Assembly (NCBI RefSeq): GCF_000612505.1
Contig: NZ_CP004078.1
Coordinates: forward strand, 1,352,001-1,416,000
Length of the DNA: 64,000 nt
Origin: Paenibacillus sabinae T27
Lineage (GTDB): Bacteria > Bacillota > Bacilli > Paenibacillales > Paenibacillaceae
Direction: 5' to 3'
In this document: positions 24,388 to 33,995 of the stretch, piece after piece
How positions within the stretch are numbered: the first letter of the stretch is position 1
Layout of the letters: the number at the start of each line of letters is the position of its first letter
Program-made: the position numbers and the translations under genes
The notes under the pieces: generated by a model
The model's database searches: none
The model's input: only the letters and a program-made list of their open reading frames with translations
Told to the model about the DNA's origin: nothing

Positions 24388-25023
24388 ATGATGAAAAAGA
24401 CGATTTTGAAAGTAAGTATGGCTGCGGTACTGCTCTCGCAAATGGTGTTGGTAGGGGGAGTAGAAGGAAAGGCTATGGATACAGCGGCGCCGCGTGTAGC
24501 AACAACTGTGACGGCCAAGCCGGTGGTTCCGGTTATGACGGATAATTTGTTTAAGTATGGGCTTAAAAAAGATGTGGAGTTGCCTGTTACCGTCACGGCT
24601 GGAGGGTTCAGCTACACGCTGGAGAAGATTATGATTTATGATGTGAATTCTACAGAAGTAGTCAAACTCAAAAAAACATATGGATTTCAAGATGTCGGCG
24701 GGGTAATCCAAGATCCAAAATACTTTATTTGGACTAAGGTAACAATTCAGAACACTTCGAAGAAAACAATTCACGGCGGAGGTAACGATGTTGTTAGAAT
24801 GGTTCGTTTTACCTTTCATGATGGGGCATCACCTGATCCGGTATGGCCTAAGAAATTAGCATCAAAAACAAATAGTACGGATGCCCTGTGGACGTATAAT
24901 CTTAAACCAGGACAAAAAATTACTTCTTATTTGGCATACTACTTTAAGGATTCATTGGATTATTTTGTTATCCGTTTATTCAATGGTAGTGCGCCAGTTG
25001 AAAAGTATGTGGTTCCTGAATGA
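24388..25023 (+). CDS. Secreted beta-rich protein, first of three (211 aa)
   Basis: ATG 24388 follows AAGGAGAG. Residues 1 to about 29 are a signal peptide (KKTILKVSMAAVLLSQMVLV, then a possible VEGKA site). The mature part is mostly beta strand with IMIYDV, YFIWTKVTIQNTSKKTI and LKPGQKITSYLAYYF. This is the pattern of immunoglobulin-like DUF4352-type domains, seen in extracellular proteins. Its stop overlaps the start of the next gene. Composition is more AT-rich than the assembly genes. The function is unknown; co-transcription suggests a surface-associated partner of the PKD proteins. Confidence 0.55.
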   Translation: MMKKTILKVSMAAVLLSQMVLVGGVEGKAMDTAAPRVATTVTAKPVVPVMTDNLFKYGLKKDVELPVTVTAGGFSYTLEKIMIYDVNSTEVVKLKKTYGFQDVGGVIQDPKYFIWTKVTIQNTSKKTIHGGGNDVVRMVRFTFHDGASPDPVWPKKLASKTNSTDALWTYNLKPGQKITSYLAYYFKDSLDYFVIRLFNGSAPVEKYVVPE

Positions 25024-27323
25024 AAATGAGAAAATTAGCTTTAAGGTTCCTTACCATAGCATTAATGTTGGAAGTCTTCGTTACTTCGAACATGGCTGAA
25101 GCAGCAACGAGTCAAACTGCTACTGTTGCAATCCCCGTTAATATGGGTTTGGTAGGTGATAACAATGCATATAAGGACTATATGCTGGACTTGCCAAATG
25201 AAGTAACTGCGGCTTCTGTGGATACAAGCAGCTTAAAGTATTCTGGAAGTAATACGGTAAGTAGCGGGATATCTATTTCTAATGGGAAAATTAAGCTAAA
25301 GCTTCAGGGCGTTGGTAACAATGAGAGGTTAACAAACCTACAAGGTTACCAAGCTTCTTATCAAGCAGCGTTTGTCACAAACCCTAGTAATTCCATTTGG
25401 CGATATTCTGATGGGGTACGTTGGCAGATTAATGAGTATTCAGAAAGTAGAGATGCTTTAATAACCAAAGATGTTCCAGCTGATGATAATAACGTACCTT
25501 CTGCTCATCCGCCAAGAACGGTTGTTACAGCGGCTCCGGCTCAAGATATAAGCTATGTTAAATGGTATAACGGTTCAAAGACTGATGTAATAGATGCCCA
25601 GTACATTGTTCAATCAACCGTTATACCACATTTTATACCAGATACTTCTTCTAGTTATATAAAAGAGACCAAATTTAAGAATGGGAAAGTTATTGTCAGT
25701 TATGCTATTCCTTGGTATGTCATTACATCAGGTCCTAGTGCGGGGAAAATAGCAGAACAAAACTACACTAATCAAGATGGAGACGCTTCTCATCCATTGG
25801 TTGGATGGGCACAGGGTAGAAAATATGAAGTTAGGGCTGAATATTACTACACCGCCGATGCCATAGTCCCAACCTACAGCTACAGCGGAACCGTTACCTT
25901 CAAGTACACTCCGATCACAGAACCTACGCTTGACGGGAAGGTAACTGTGGTCAATCCAAGTCCGAATCCGACTCAATTCAAGAACGCTGATGTGCCCGTT
26001 ACTTTACGGGTAAACGGAAATCTTCTGGCTTATACGGATTCGTCTAACATCGAGGAATGGTTGTTTTATGCGAAGGAAACCGGATCGACGGATGTGAAAA
26101 TAATGAAGGATTATAACAAGGTGTTAAGCAGCACCCAATCCTTCACGACCTTTAAAATCCCGAAAGACAGGATAACGAACGGAATGGTAAATGGGGAATT
26201 CGATCAAGAGTACACCCTTACAGTCACGATACGATTCTCAAGACCGGTGCCCACATCATCGGGAACCATTTCCTCATTGACCCAAACGATGCAGGCTACG
26301 GTTGGGGTTACCGATAAACCGGTTCCTCCTCCATCAAGCGGGGGAAATAAACGACCTGTAGCCATTTTGAGCGTTCCTGATTCGGTTATGGCCGGAGAGG
26401 AATTCCTGGTCTACGGCGCGGATTCGTATGATCCGGACGGGACGATTGTCGATTACAACTACGGTACAGGATCAGCAGTCGAGAAGGTAACAGGAAAGTA
26501 TGGCTATACGTGGTATCCATTGGCCGAAGCAGGGTACAAAACGACGATAAGTCTAGTCGTAACCGACAATGACGATCTCAGCGGCAGCACAACGGCCAAA
26601 GTAGAAGTTCAGGCCCCTAAACCGAGAGCGGCCATCACTGTAATAGGAACCAAAAAAGAAAACCGGAAGGTCACTATACATAATGCCAGCACGGATCTTT
26701 CCAAGCATTATCCGATGGACCCCTCCAAGACACGGTTCACCATTCAAGCGATCAGCGGCGGCACAGCATCCGATATCAAGTACAGCGGATCGTTAAATGG
26801 AGTGAGCGATAAAGATGTCGTGTTTAAAAAGCCGGGCACCTATAAGGCAACGATCTATGTGGAGAACATTGTCGGATACTCCAGCACTGCAGAAATCACG
26901 TTTGATATTGTGCCGGATGAACCGCCTGTCCCGTATATTTCCGTTCCGAGCCAAGCTTACCGCGATCCGGACAACGGCAATAGGGCAGCGATTGTTCTCG
27001 ATGATCTTTCTTTTTCACCCGACTATGATTACATCGGTCATCGGCTTTGGCAGTACCGATACGATTCGGATAATGATGGGGATTTTTCCGATGAATCCTG
27101 GGTCATTCTCAGCGATGCCAATGAAAGCAGGGTAAACTTCAATCCGGACAAAGTAGGTAGGTATGAAATCAGGCTTACCGTAACCGAAGAGTTTGACCAG
27201 CCGACGATTGACGAATTTGTAAGCGCAGCAGACCGGAAGTCGGCCAATACGGATACACAGAGCGCAGTTGAAAAAATCATAACGGTTTATAACCGCGCCC
27301 CCATCGTCGATTGGTCATGGTAA
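25020..27323 (+). CDS. Large secreted PKD-domain protein (767 aa)
   Basis: ATG 25020 overlaps the previous stop (ATGA). A signal peptide covers about 1 to 28 (TSNMAEAATS at the cleavage region). Mostly beta domains follow, with a PKD domain at about 445 to 530 (PVAILSVPDSV, DSYDPDGTIVDYNY, LVVTDNDDLSGS) and a second Ca-type segment near 675 to 720 (YDSDNDGDFSDESW). PKD domains are extracellular spacers or binding modules. No wall-sorting signal or C-terminal anchor is present, so it is released or held by partners. It sits at the end of the Tad locus and may be a pilus-associated adhesin. Confidence 0.7.
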   Translation: MKMRKLALRFLTIALMLEVFVTSNMAEAATSQTATVAIPVNMGLVGDNNAYKDYMLDLPNEVTAASVDTSSLKYSGSNTVSSGISISNGKIKLKLQGVGNNERLTNLQGYQASYQAAFVTNPSNSIWRYSDGVRWQINEYSESRDALITKDVPADDNNVPSAHPPRTVVTAAPAQDISYVKWYNGSKTDVIDAQYIVQSTVIPHFIPDTSSSYIKETKFKNGKVIVSYAIPWYVITSGPSAGKIAEQNYTNQDGDASHPLVGWAQGRKYEVRAEYYYTADAIVPTYSYSGTVTFKYTPITEPTLDGKVTVVNPSPNPTQFKNADVPVTLRVNGNLLAYTDSSNIEEWLFYAKETGSTDVKIMKDYNKVLSSTQSFTTFKIPKDRITNGMVNGEFDQEYTLTVTIRFSRPVPTSSGTISSLTQTMQATVGVTDKPVPPPSSGGNKRPVAILSVPDSVMAGEEFLVYGADSYDPDGTIVDYNYGTGSAVEKVTGKYGYTWYPLAEAGYKTTISLVVTDNDDLSGSTTAKVEVQAPKPRAAITVIGTKKENRKVTIHNASTDLSKHYPMDPSKTRFTIQAISGGTASDIKYSGSLNGVSDKDVVFKKPGTYKATIYVENIVGYSSTAEITFDIVPDEPPVPYISVPSQAYRDPDNGNRAAIVLDDLSFSPDYDYIGHRLWQYRYDSDNDGDFSDESWVILSDANESRVNFNPDKVGRYEIRLTVTEEFDQPTIDEFVSAADRKSANTDTQSAVEKIITVYNRAPIVDWSW

Positions 27324-27334
27324 GGGGAGATATG

Positions 27335-30300
27335 ATGAAGCGTATTTTAAAGATTCTATTGATTGTTTTGGTGTTATCTTCCGTATTCCAGGGACCTTGT
27401 AAGTCGGATGTAGCAGAAGCTGCCGGGGAAGTCATCACCTATGACACCATTTATGTACCTGCTAAACACATTACAGGTTCCAGACCGGCATCCTATCCGG
27501 GAGACCCCAATTGGTTTCCGAGTACCATGGATATTGATTTGCCTGCTTACACGATGGATGTATCCTATAATCAGGTCACCGGGGCACTCAATGTTACGCT
27601 AAGCAACTTTTTTTTACCTACCAAGTGGGTGATTAATCGCCAGGAATTATCGGAGTGGCCTGTTAATCCGTCATTCGACAGATGGAGAAACTTTTATCGT
27701 GTTGGAAATTCAGTGGGGGGATACGTAAAGGATATTGATGGAAATTCAATTCCGATAACTTACCATGTAGGCAGCGGTTTTTCTTTTGATCCTGATAACC
27801 CTGACTATCGCACTTCTTTCGTTGATAAGACGGGTTCCACATTCCTTCCCAGGTACAATTTACGGCACTGGATAACAGAGTCTCAGTATTGGGACGAATA
27901 CGCTATCATTCCACTATCATTTACAGCTAATATTTCTCCGGGTTTAAAGTTAAGCGGTATTTATTTTTACCAGGACTTCACTGAATCCTATAATGTGGTC
28001 AATTGGTGGGAAGATTTATATAGTATGAAGGGCTATCATGAATATACGGTAAGCGATTCCAGAGTGTTTACACTGACGACCAACAAAGCCCCATCTCTAA
28101 CGCTCACTTCTGCCTCTGGACAAACCATTATGAATGAAACGGGGTTCAGCAATTATAACCTGGAAGGCTATGTTCAAGATCCGGATAACGACACCCTGAA
28201 TGTGATTGCCGAGATTCCAAATGTCTTTTACAAAAAAATTTCACTTTCCAGCACCGCATCACCCAAAACGTTTAGTATCCCAATAGACGCGATTACGGAC
28301 GGGTTGTCTCCGGGAACCTACACGATAAACGTAAAAGCCGTAGACCCATTGAACAAGAAGGCTGAGGCCTCAAGCAGCATCACGGTCACAAAAAGGCTGA
28401 AAAACAAGGCTTTCTTCCTAATCAATGAATCGGTCAGTATTTCCGGCTCTTATTCCGACTATGAAAGTGATCCAAAGTATGCGGAGCGGTACAAATATGA
28501 GCAGGACCCGAATCTTTTTGACAATCCGATGGGTTTGATTTCGGACAATGGACTATGGAGAAGCAGTAAATATACATCTTTCCCGTATACCGGCGCTTAT
28601 GTGGCAAGCTTTCAAAACCGAGATACCCCACTGAATGACGACCGGTTTGACGAGTATAGAAAATGGAGCCGGGACAACCTATCCAGCATGACTTTCCTGG
28701 TACACCGAAAACCCATTGCGTTGTTCACGGCCAAATTGATTAACGGCAACGTGACTCTTGCCGACAAGTCCTATGACCTGGACCATATCACGGCTCCCTC
28801 GAAGGGAATCTACGCGTGGGAATGGCAGTACAAGAAAACTTCGGATGAAGTCTGGACGGACGCACAGCTCTCTTCGCTTCCGAGCAGCGATCAGTACGAT
28901 ATCCGGCTTCGTGTGCGGGATATTGACGGACCGGATGGGATCGGCGTATGGAGCGACTGGTACCAGGTCACGGTCGGCAGCCCAAGCAATTTGCCTCCGG
29001 TCGCGCTGTTTACCGTAACGCCCAACTATGTCAGCCACCGAAGCAGCACAACGATTGCAGATCAATCCTTTGATCCGGACAATGATTATCTTGATACCTA
29101 TGAGTGGCGAGTGATCAAAGACGGCTGGCAGCAAGTCTGGTATCATTACGGCGGACCAACGACTCCACCCAACATTGCAGGTTTTGGCACAGGCAACTAC
29201 GAGGTTACTCTTAAAGTTCATGACAACCGCGGATTATGGTCCGATCCGTATTCGCAGTCTGTTCAGGTGGTCAATTCGCCCCCGGTTGCCTCCTTTACCA
29301 TGCCGACCGAGTTGTACCGGGATTCGGTCGTAGCCATGACCAATACAACCCCTGATCCGGACGCCGATGGCGAAGCGCTTATCTACGGCTGGAACGGCAG
29401 ATTAAATGGGGGTTCTTATTATTACGCGGGCGGCAACCGCAATCAGAATATCAATATCCGCAGCTTAATTACGCAGATGGGACTGACCGAGAAGCAAGCC
29501 GTTTCGGACGGCTGGGAAATGCGTTTGTCGGCCTTTGACGGGGTTTTAGGCTCTAACGCAACGCGGCTCTTTACCGTTCTGAATCACATCCCGAGCGCGG
29601 CGATAAGCGGTTCTGACACGGCGACTCAATACAATACCTATACGTACACGTCAGCCGATGAAGACGGAGATCCTTCCGACGTGAGCAGCCTACAGTATTA
29701 TTGGCGTATCACAGATTCAGACGGGAGCAAGGAAATGCTCCGGACGCAAAATGTGCAGCTCACCTACGATAAGCCGGGAGTTTACACATTGGAACATTGG
29801 GTTGTGGATCAGATCGGAGATAAATCCAATATCGCTACGCTTAAGGTGAATGTGGCTGAGAATAATCCGCCCTTCATGACCCTGACCACCCCGGCCGGTA
29901 CAAGGGACAACCCTTCGATCATCGATGCCGAGCAAGAGGGCGACCCGATGATCAAGTGGACCTATGCCGATCCGGAAAACGACGAGCAGGAAAAGTACCG
30001 CTTGGAATTTTACACAAAGGATGGATTGTTGGCCAAAAGCGTTGAAAATACAGATGGTTCCGGAAACACCAGACAATATAAAATGCCGGACAACTCTCTG
30101 GAGCGATTTCTGTTCTATACCGTACAGGGCCGGGCTTTTTCCAAAAACAACTGGTCTGAAATCTCCAATGAAAAAGCCTTCATCATCGACAACCCGCCGG
30201 TTCCCGGTTTCACCTTGATTACGGACACTGGAAAAGATGCAGCCCTCACGCCGATTTTCCGGACTGATGTCTTGCAAATTACAAGCACGGCGCATGACGA

Positions 30301-31207
30301 TGATCAGTCGAAGGGGGACAGCCTGATCTACAAGTATTACCTGAAACCGAGCGGGGGAACCGAAGGATTAATCAGCGCGTCCGATAGCTTTACGAAACAA
30401 TTCACAACGAACGACGCGTTTACCATCCGTCAGGTTGTGACCGACTCGCTGGGGTTATGGCGGGAAGTCTCTCATTCATTCATCGTAAAAAATCGGGCTC
30501 CCGCGGTGAATCTCACCTATCCAACAAGCGACACGGCAGTCAAGCCAACGATTGCCAGTACGATGACGCCGATTATCAAATGGAGCTATTCCGATGATGA
30601 CAATGATGAGCAGCAGCGGTACCGGGTGCGTATATTGGATGCGGCAACTGGCAGCCTAATTGTTCAGTCCGGGGAACAAATCTCGAGCCAGAAGCAGTGG
30701 ATCGTACCGGCCGGGGCGCTTGTGGAGAACCATAAGTATGCGGCAGAGGTTGAGGCATTCGATGGCTTTGATTGGAGTGCTGCTTCGCCGCAAAAATACT
30801 TTATGGTTAACTTGCTGAGTGTAAAAGGCGGCGTAAAGCATACCGCGGAGTGGAACAATAACCGCCAGAATTATAACCTAAAGATGTCGGGTGACCCTGA
30901 TAGCCCGCGGGCTTATAATGTATTTTGGGCCGGAGAGAAATTTATGCTTCAGGCGAACGCTACCGGGCTGCCGGATACGATTGACGTTTCGATGGATGGC
31001 GGATTTACGGCGCAGCTGCATCCTGCGGACAGTGACAAGACATTTTGGACGGGTGAGCTCTACGATTCATCTTTTGAGAAGCTGCCGAACGGACCTGTGA
31101 CCTTTACCTTCACGGCGAAGAACGAATATAATACGAAGATCGACAAGGTAACCGTGATCATTTCGGAGAATTGGAGCGAATATTTCCGCAGTCATCGGGT
31201 GAAATAA
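27335..31207 (+). CDS. Giant secreted multi-PKD/FN3-like protein (about 1290 aa)
   Basis: ATG 27335 (or 27332) follows AAGGGGAGA; an upstream in-frame TTG lies inside the previous gene. A signal peptide covers about 1 to 29. The rest is a chain of Ig-like domains marked by Asp-rich turns: VQDPDNDTLN, SFDPDNDYLDTYEW, TPDPDADGEALIYGW, DEDGDPSD. Two related repeats near 870 and 1080 have the pattern IKWxYxDxxNDEQ followed by YR. The C-terminus holds a beta domain ending basic, with no sorting motif. Like its neighbour it may be a tip adhesin or matrix protein. It is the last gene of the locus. Confidence 0.7.
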   Translation: MKRILKILLIVLVLSSVFQGPCKSDVAEAAGEVITYDTIYVPAKHITGSRPASYPGDPNWFPSTMDIDLPAYTMDVSYNQVTGALNVTLSNFFLPTKWVINRQELSEWPVNPSFDRWRNFYRVGNSVGGYVKDIDGNSIPITYHVGSGFSFDPDNPDYRTSFVDKTGSTFLPRYNLRHWITESQYWDEYAIIPLSFTANISPGLKLSGIYFYQDFTESYNVVNWWEDLYSMKGYHEYTVSDSRVFTLTTNKAPSLTLTSASGQTIMNETGFSNYNLEGYVQDPDNDTLNVIAEIPNVFYKKISLSSTASPKTFSIPIDAITDGLSPGTYTINVKAVDPLNKKAEASSSITVTKRLKNKAFFLINESVSISGSYSDYESDPKYAERYKYEQDPNLFDNPMGLISDNGLWRSSKYTSFPYTGAYVASFQNRDTPLNDDRFDEYRKWSRDNLSSMTFLVHRKPIALFTAKLINGNVTLADKSYDLDHITAPSKGIYAWEWQYKKTSDEVWTDAQLSSLPSSDQYDIRLRVRDIDGPDGIGVWSDWYQVTVGSPSNLPPVALFTVTPNYVSHRSSTTIADQSFDPDNDYLDTYEWRVIKDGWQQVWYHYGGPTTPPNIAGFGTGNYEVTLKVHDNRGLWSDPYSQSVQVVNSPPVASFTMPTELYRDSVVAMTNTTPDPDADGEALIYGWNGRLNGGSYYYAGGNRNQNINIRSLITQMGLTEKQAVSDGWEMRLSAFDGVLGSNATRLFTVLNHIPSAAISGSDTATQYNTYTYTSADEDGDPSDVSSLQYYWRITDSDGSKEMLRTQNVQLTYDKPGVYTLEHWVVDQIGDKSNIATLKVNVAENNPPFMTLTTPAGTRDNPSIIDAEQEGDPMIKWTYADPENDEQEKYRLEFYTKDGLLAKSVENTDGSGNTRQYKMPDNSLERFLFYTVQGRAFSKNNWSEISNEKAFIIDNPPVPGFTLITDTGKDAALTPIFRTDVLQITSTAHDDDQSKGDSLIYKYYLKPSGGTEGLISASDSFTKQFTTNDAFTIRQVVTDSLGLWREVSHSFIVKNRAPAVNLTYPTSDTAVKPTIASTMTPIIKWSYSDDDNDEQQRYRVRILDAATGSLIVQSGEQISSQKQWIVPAGALVENHKYAAEVEAFDGFDWSAASPQKYFMVNLLSVKGGVKHTAEWNNNRQNYNLKMSGDPDSPRAYNVFWAGEKFMLQANATGLPDTIDVSMDGGFTAQLHPADSDKTFWTGELYDSSFEKLPNGPVTFTFTAKNEYNTKIDKVTVIISENWSEYFRSHRVK

Positions 31208-31313
31208 GAATGGGAGAAAAGCTGAATTATCCTTCGATCCGCCCAAAACTCAGTGTATAAAAATTACCAAGCTGCGAAACTTAAAGGGTTGAAGCCCCTG
31301 GTTCGCAAAAACA

Positions 31314-31343
31314 TTGGTAATGCTTCCACATTAGTGATACAAT
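31314..31343 (+). promoter_or_regulatory. Candidate promoter of tkt
   Basis: TTGGTA at 31314-31319 and TACAAT at 31338-31343 are separated by 18 bases, about 45 bases before the transketolase start. Both boxes are one to two bases off the vegetative consensus. Confidence 0.5.
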
Positions 31344-31388
31344 AATAGTCAAAATGACATTCTTGAGACTTAGAGGAGGACTATTTGA

Positions 31389-33440
31389 ATGACTGAACAA
31401 CAGGCAAAAGAGCAAGCGATCCAAAAGGATGAGAACTCCGCAGTCGACAATCTGGCGATTACGACGATCCGCACTCTGGCCATCGACGCGATTGAAAAAG
31501 CCAAGTCCGGCCATCCCGGCATGCCGATGGGTTCCGCTCCTATGGGTTATCAGCTCTTCGCGAAGACGATGACTCATAACCCTGATCATCCGACCTGGAT
31601 CAACCGCGACCGGTTCGTCCTGTCCGCCGGCCACGGCTCCATGCTGCTGTACAGCCTGCTGCATCTTAGCGGTTACGATCTGCCTATCGAAGAACTGAAG
31701 CAGTTCCGTCAATGGGGCAGCCTTACGCCGGGCCATCCGGAATTCGGCCATACGGCGGGTGTCGACGCCACAACAGGTCCGCTCGGCCAAGGGATTGGCA
31801 TGGCGGTCGGCATGGCAATCGCGGAAGCGCAGCTCTCCGCTACGTACAATAAAGATCAGTTTAATGTGATCGATCACTATACTTACGCCATCTGCGGCGA
31901 CGGCGACCTCATGGAAGGCATTTCTTCCGAATCCGCTTCGCTGGCGGGTCATCTTAAGCTTGGCAAATTGATCGTACTTTATGATTCGAACGACATTTCG
32001 CTTGACGGCGAGCTGAACCTCGCATTCTCCGAAAATGTTGCCAAGCGCTTTGAAGCTTATGGCTGGCATGTGCTGCGCGTGGAGGACGGCAACGATCTTC
32101 CGGCCATCGGCAAGGCGATCGCGAACGCGCAGGCTGTCACGGACAAGCCTACGCTTATCGAAGTGAAGACTGTAATCGGCTACGGCTCCCCGAACAAGCA
32201 GGGCAAAGGCGGACACGGCGGCACACACGGTTCTCCTCTCGGCGCCGAAGAAGCAAAACTGACCAAGGAATTCTACAAATGGGTATATGAAGAAGACTTC
32301 TATGTGCCGGATGAAGTCCGCTCCCTTTTTGCCGAAGTGAAAGAAAAAGGCATTACAGCAAACAAAGAGTGGGACGAGAAGTTCGCAGCATACAAGAAGT
32401 CTTATCCTGAACTGGCTGCGCAGCTCGAAACGGTATTGAACGGAGACCTTCCTGAAGGCTGGGACACCAAGCTGCCGTTCTACCAAGCGGAAGACAAAGC
32501 GGTATCGACCCGTGTGGCATCCGGGAATGCACTAAACGGATTAACTGCGGGCGTGCCTCAGCTGTTCGGCGGCTCCGCGGACCTGGAAAGCTCCACGATG
32601 ACTCATCTGAACGGGCTGGCTTCCTTTACACCGGAATCCTACGACGGCCGCAACATTTATTTCGGCGTCCGCGAATTCGGCATGGCTGCGGCCATGAATG
32701 GTATTGCGCTGCATAGCGGACTCAAAGTGTTCGGCGGCACGTTCTTCGTCTTCACGGACTATCTGCGTCCGGCGGTCCGTTTGGCTGCGATCATGAAGCT
32801 GCCGGTTACTTACGTACTGACTCATGACAGTATCGCTGTCGGCGAAGACGGACCTACGCACGAACCGATCGAACAGCTTGCTTCCCTGCGCATTATTCCG
32901 GGGCTGACCGTTGTCCGTCCTGCCGATGCGAATGAAACGTCTGCCGCTTGGGCTTACGCGGTAGAGAACAAGGGTAATCCGGTGGCGCTCGTGCTTACCC
33001 GCCAGAACCTGCCGATTCTTCCCGGTACGGTGGACGGTGTGCGCGAGAACATCAAGCGCGGCGGCTATGTGATCTCCGATGCCAAGAACGGCAAGCCTCA
33101 GGCGCAAATCATTGCTACAGGCTCCGAAGTACAACTGGCCGTTAAAGCTCAAGCCGCTCTGGCCGAAGAAGGCATTGATGTCCGCGTAATCAGCCTTCCA
33201 AGCTGGGATCTGTTCGAGAAGCAGGATAAGGCTTACCGCGACTCCGTCATCCTCCCGGATGTCAAAGCGCGTCTTGCAATCGAAATGGCTCAAACCTTCG
33301 GCTGGGAACGCTATGTCGGCGATCAAGGCGACATTCTGGGCATTACCACATTTGGCGCTTCCGCTCCCGGCGACACGGTTATTAAAGAATATGGCTTCAC
33401 TGTGGAAAATGTCGTTAACCGCGTGAAGGCTTTGCTGTAG
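31389..33440 (+). CDS. tkt: Transketolase
   Basis: ATG 31389 has AGAGGAGG upstream. The 683-residue protein has the full transketolase layout. The thiamine-diphosphate domain carries [12 protein letters not shown] and the substrate histidines SGHPGMPMG and [10 protein letters not shown]. The pyrimidine domain has the catalytic Glu in [19 protein letters not shown], written here as [12 protein letters not shown], and [10 protein letters not shown]. The C-terminal domain carries the usual [12 protein letters not shown]. It exchanges two-carbon units in the nonoxidative pentose phosphate pathway in the cytoplasm. The length is normal and no lesion is seen. It has its own promoter candidate and is followed by ppnP. 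Confidence 0.97.
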   Translation: MTEQQAKEQAIQKDENSAVDNLAITTIRTLAIDAIEKAKSGHPGMPMGSAPMGYQLFAKTMTHNPDHPTWINRDRFVLSAGHGSMLLYSLLHLSGYDLPIEELKQFRQWGSLTPGHPEFGHTAGVDATTGPLGQGIGMAVGMAIAEAQLSATYNKDQFNVIDHYTYAICGDGDLMEGISSESASLAGHLKLGKLIVLYDSNDISLDGELNLAFSENVAKRFEAYGWHVLRVEDGNDLPAIGKAIANAQAVTDKPTLIEVKTVIGYGSPNKQGKGGHGGTHGSPLGAEEAKLTKEFYKWVYEEDFYVPDEVRSLFAEVKEKGITANKEWDEKFAAYKKSYPELAAQLETVLNGDLPEGWDTKLPFYQAEDKAVSTRVASGNALNGLTAGVPQLFGGSADLESSTMTHLNGLASFTPESYDGRNIYFGVREFGMAAAMNGIALHSGLKVFGGTFFVFTDYLRPAVRLAAIMKLPVTYVLTHDSIAVGEDGPTHEPIEQLASLRIIPGLTVVRPADANETSAAWAYAVENKGNPVALVLTRQNLPILPGTVDGVRENIKRGGYVISDAKNGKPQAQIIATGSEVQLAVKAQAALAEEGIDVRVISLPSWDLFEKQDKAYRDSVILPDVKARLAIEMAQTFGWERYVGDQGDILGITTFGASAPGDTVIKEYGFTVENVVNRVKALL

Positions 33441-33482
33441 AATAATTGGGATAGCGGGAATTAAGGGGGGAAACACAAAAAA

Positions 33483-33803
33483 ATGAGTCAGTTTAACAAC
33501 GCTACAATCCAAAAAGAAGCCAATGTCTACTATGACGGCAAAGTAACCAGCCGCACGGTAATTTTGGAAGACGGCCTCAAGGTGACGCTTGGCATCATGC
33601 TTCCGGGTGTGTATGAGTTCGGTACAGACGGACCGGAAACGATGGAAATTCTGTCCGGCAAGCTCAAGGTTCTGCTGCCTGGTTCCGAAGTATGGCAGGA
33701 AATTGACGGAGCGGAGACCTTCCATGTGCCCGGCAATTCGAAATTTTCACTTGAAGTATTTACAGTGACGGATTACTGCTGTTCTTACCCGAAGAGCCTG
33801 TAA
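33483..33803 (+). CDS. ppnP: Pyrimidine/purine nucleoside phosphorylase
   Basis: ATG 33483 follows AAGGGGGGAAAC. The 106-residue protein matches the DUF1255/PpnP cupin family through its length: [12 protein letters not shown] near the start, [26 protein letters not shown] in the core (key elements TMEILSGKL and VLLPG) and [13 protein letters not shown] near the end. PpnP cleaves several nucleosides with phosphate, giving ribose 1-phosphate, which can feed pentose metabolism. This suits its place downstream of transketolase. A terminator follows. Confidence 0.9.
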   Translation: MSQFNNATIQKEANVYYDGKVTSRTVILEDGLKVTLGIMLPGVYEFGTDGPETMEILSGKLKVLLPGSEVWQEIDGAETFHVPGNSKFSLEVFTVTDYCCSYPKSL

Positions 33804-33829
33804 ATCGTCAGGAACATTATCCTAACGGA

Positions 33830-33878
33830 GAGAGCATTCCCGCCTGAAGAAGGCGAAGGGTGCTCTCTCTTCTTTTTA
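33830..33878 (+). terminator. Terminator after ppnP
   Basis: GAGAGCA at 33830-33836 pairs with TGCTCTC at 33861-33867, with an inner CGCCT/AGGCG stem. TCTTCTTTTT follows. Confidence 0.85.
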
Positions 33879-33995
33879 TAGACGTTAACTCAAGCTTTTT
33901 CGTTATATTCAAATATTCAAAAATAACAGCCCGCAGACGATGAATAAGATGATAGATTCATACATCGATCTAAGGGGCTGGAAACGCTGAAACGA

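Noticed and set aside
31273..31307. TGCGAA/TTCGCA hairpin after the giant PKD gene as a terminator
   Set aside because: It is followed by A-rich, not T-rich, sequence on the plus strand, so termination is not supported. It may still be structural.
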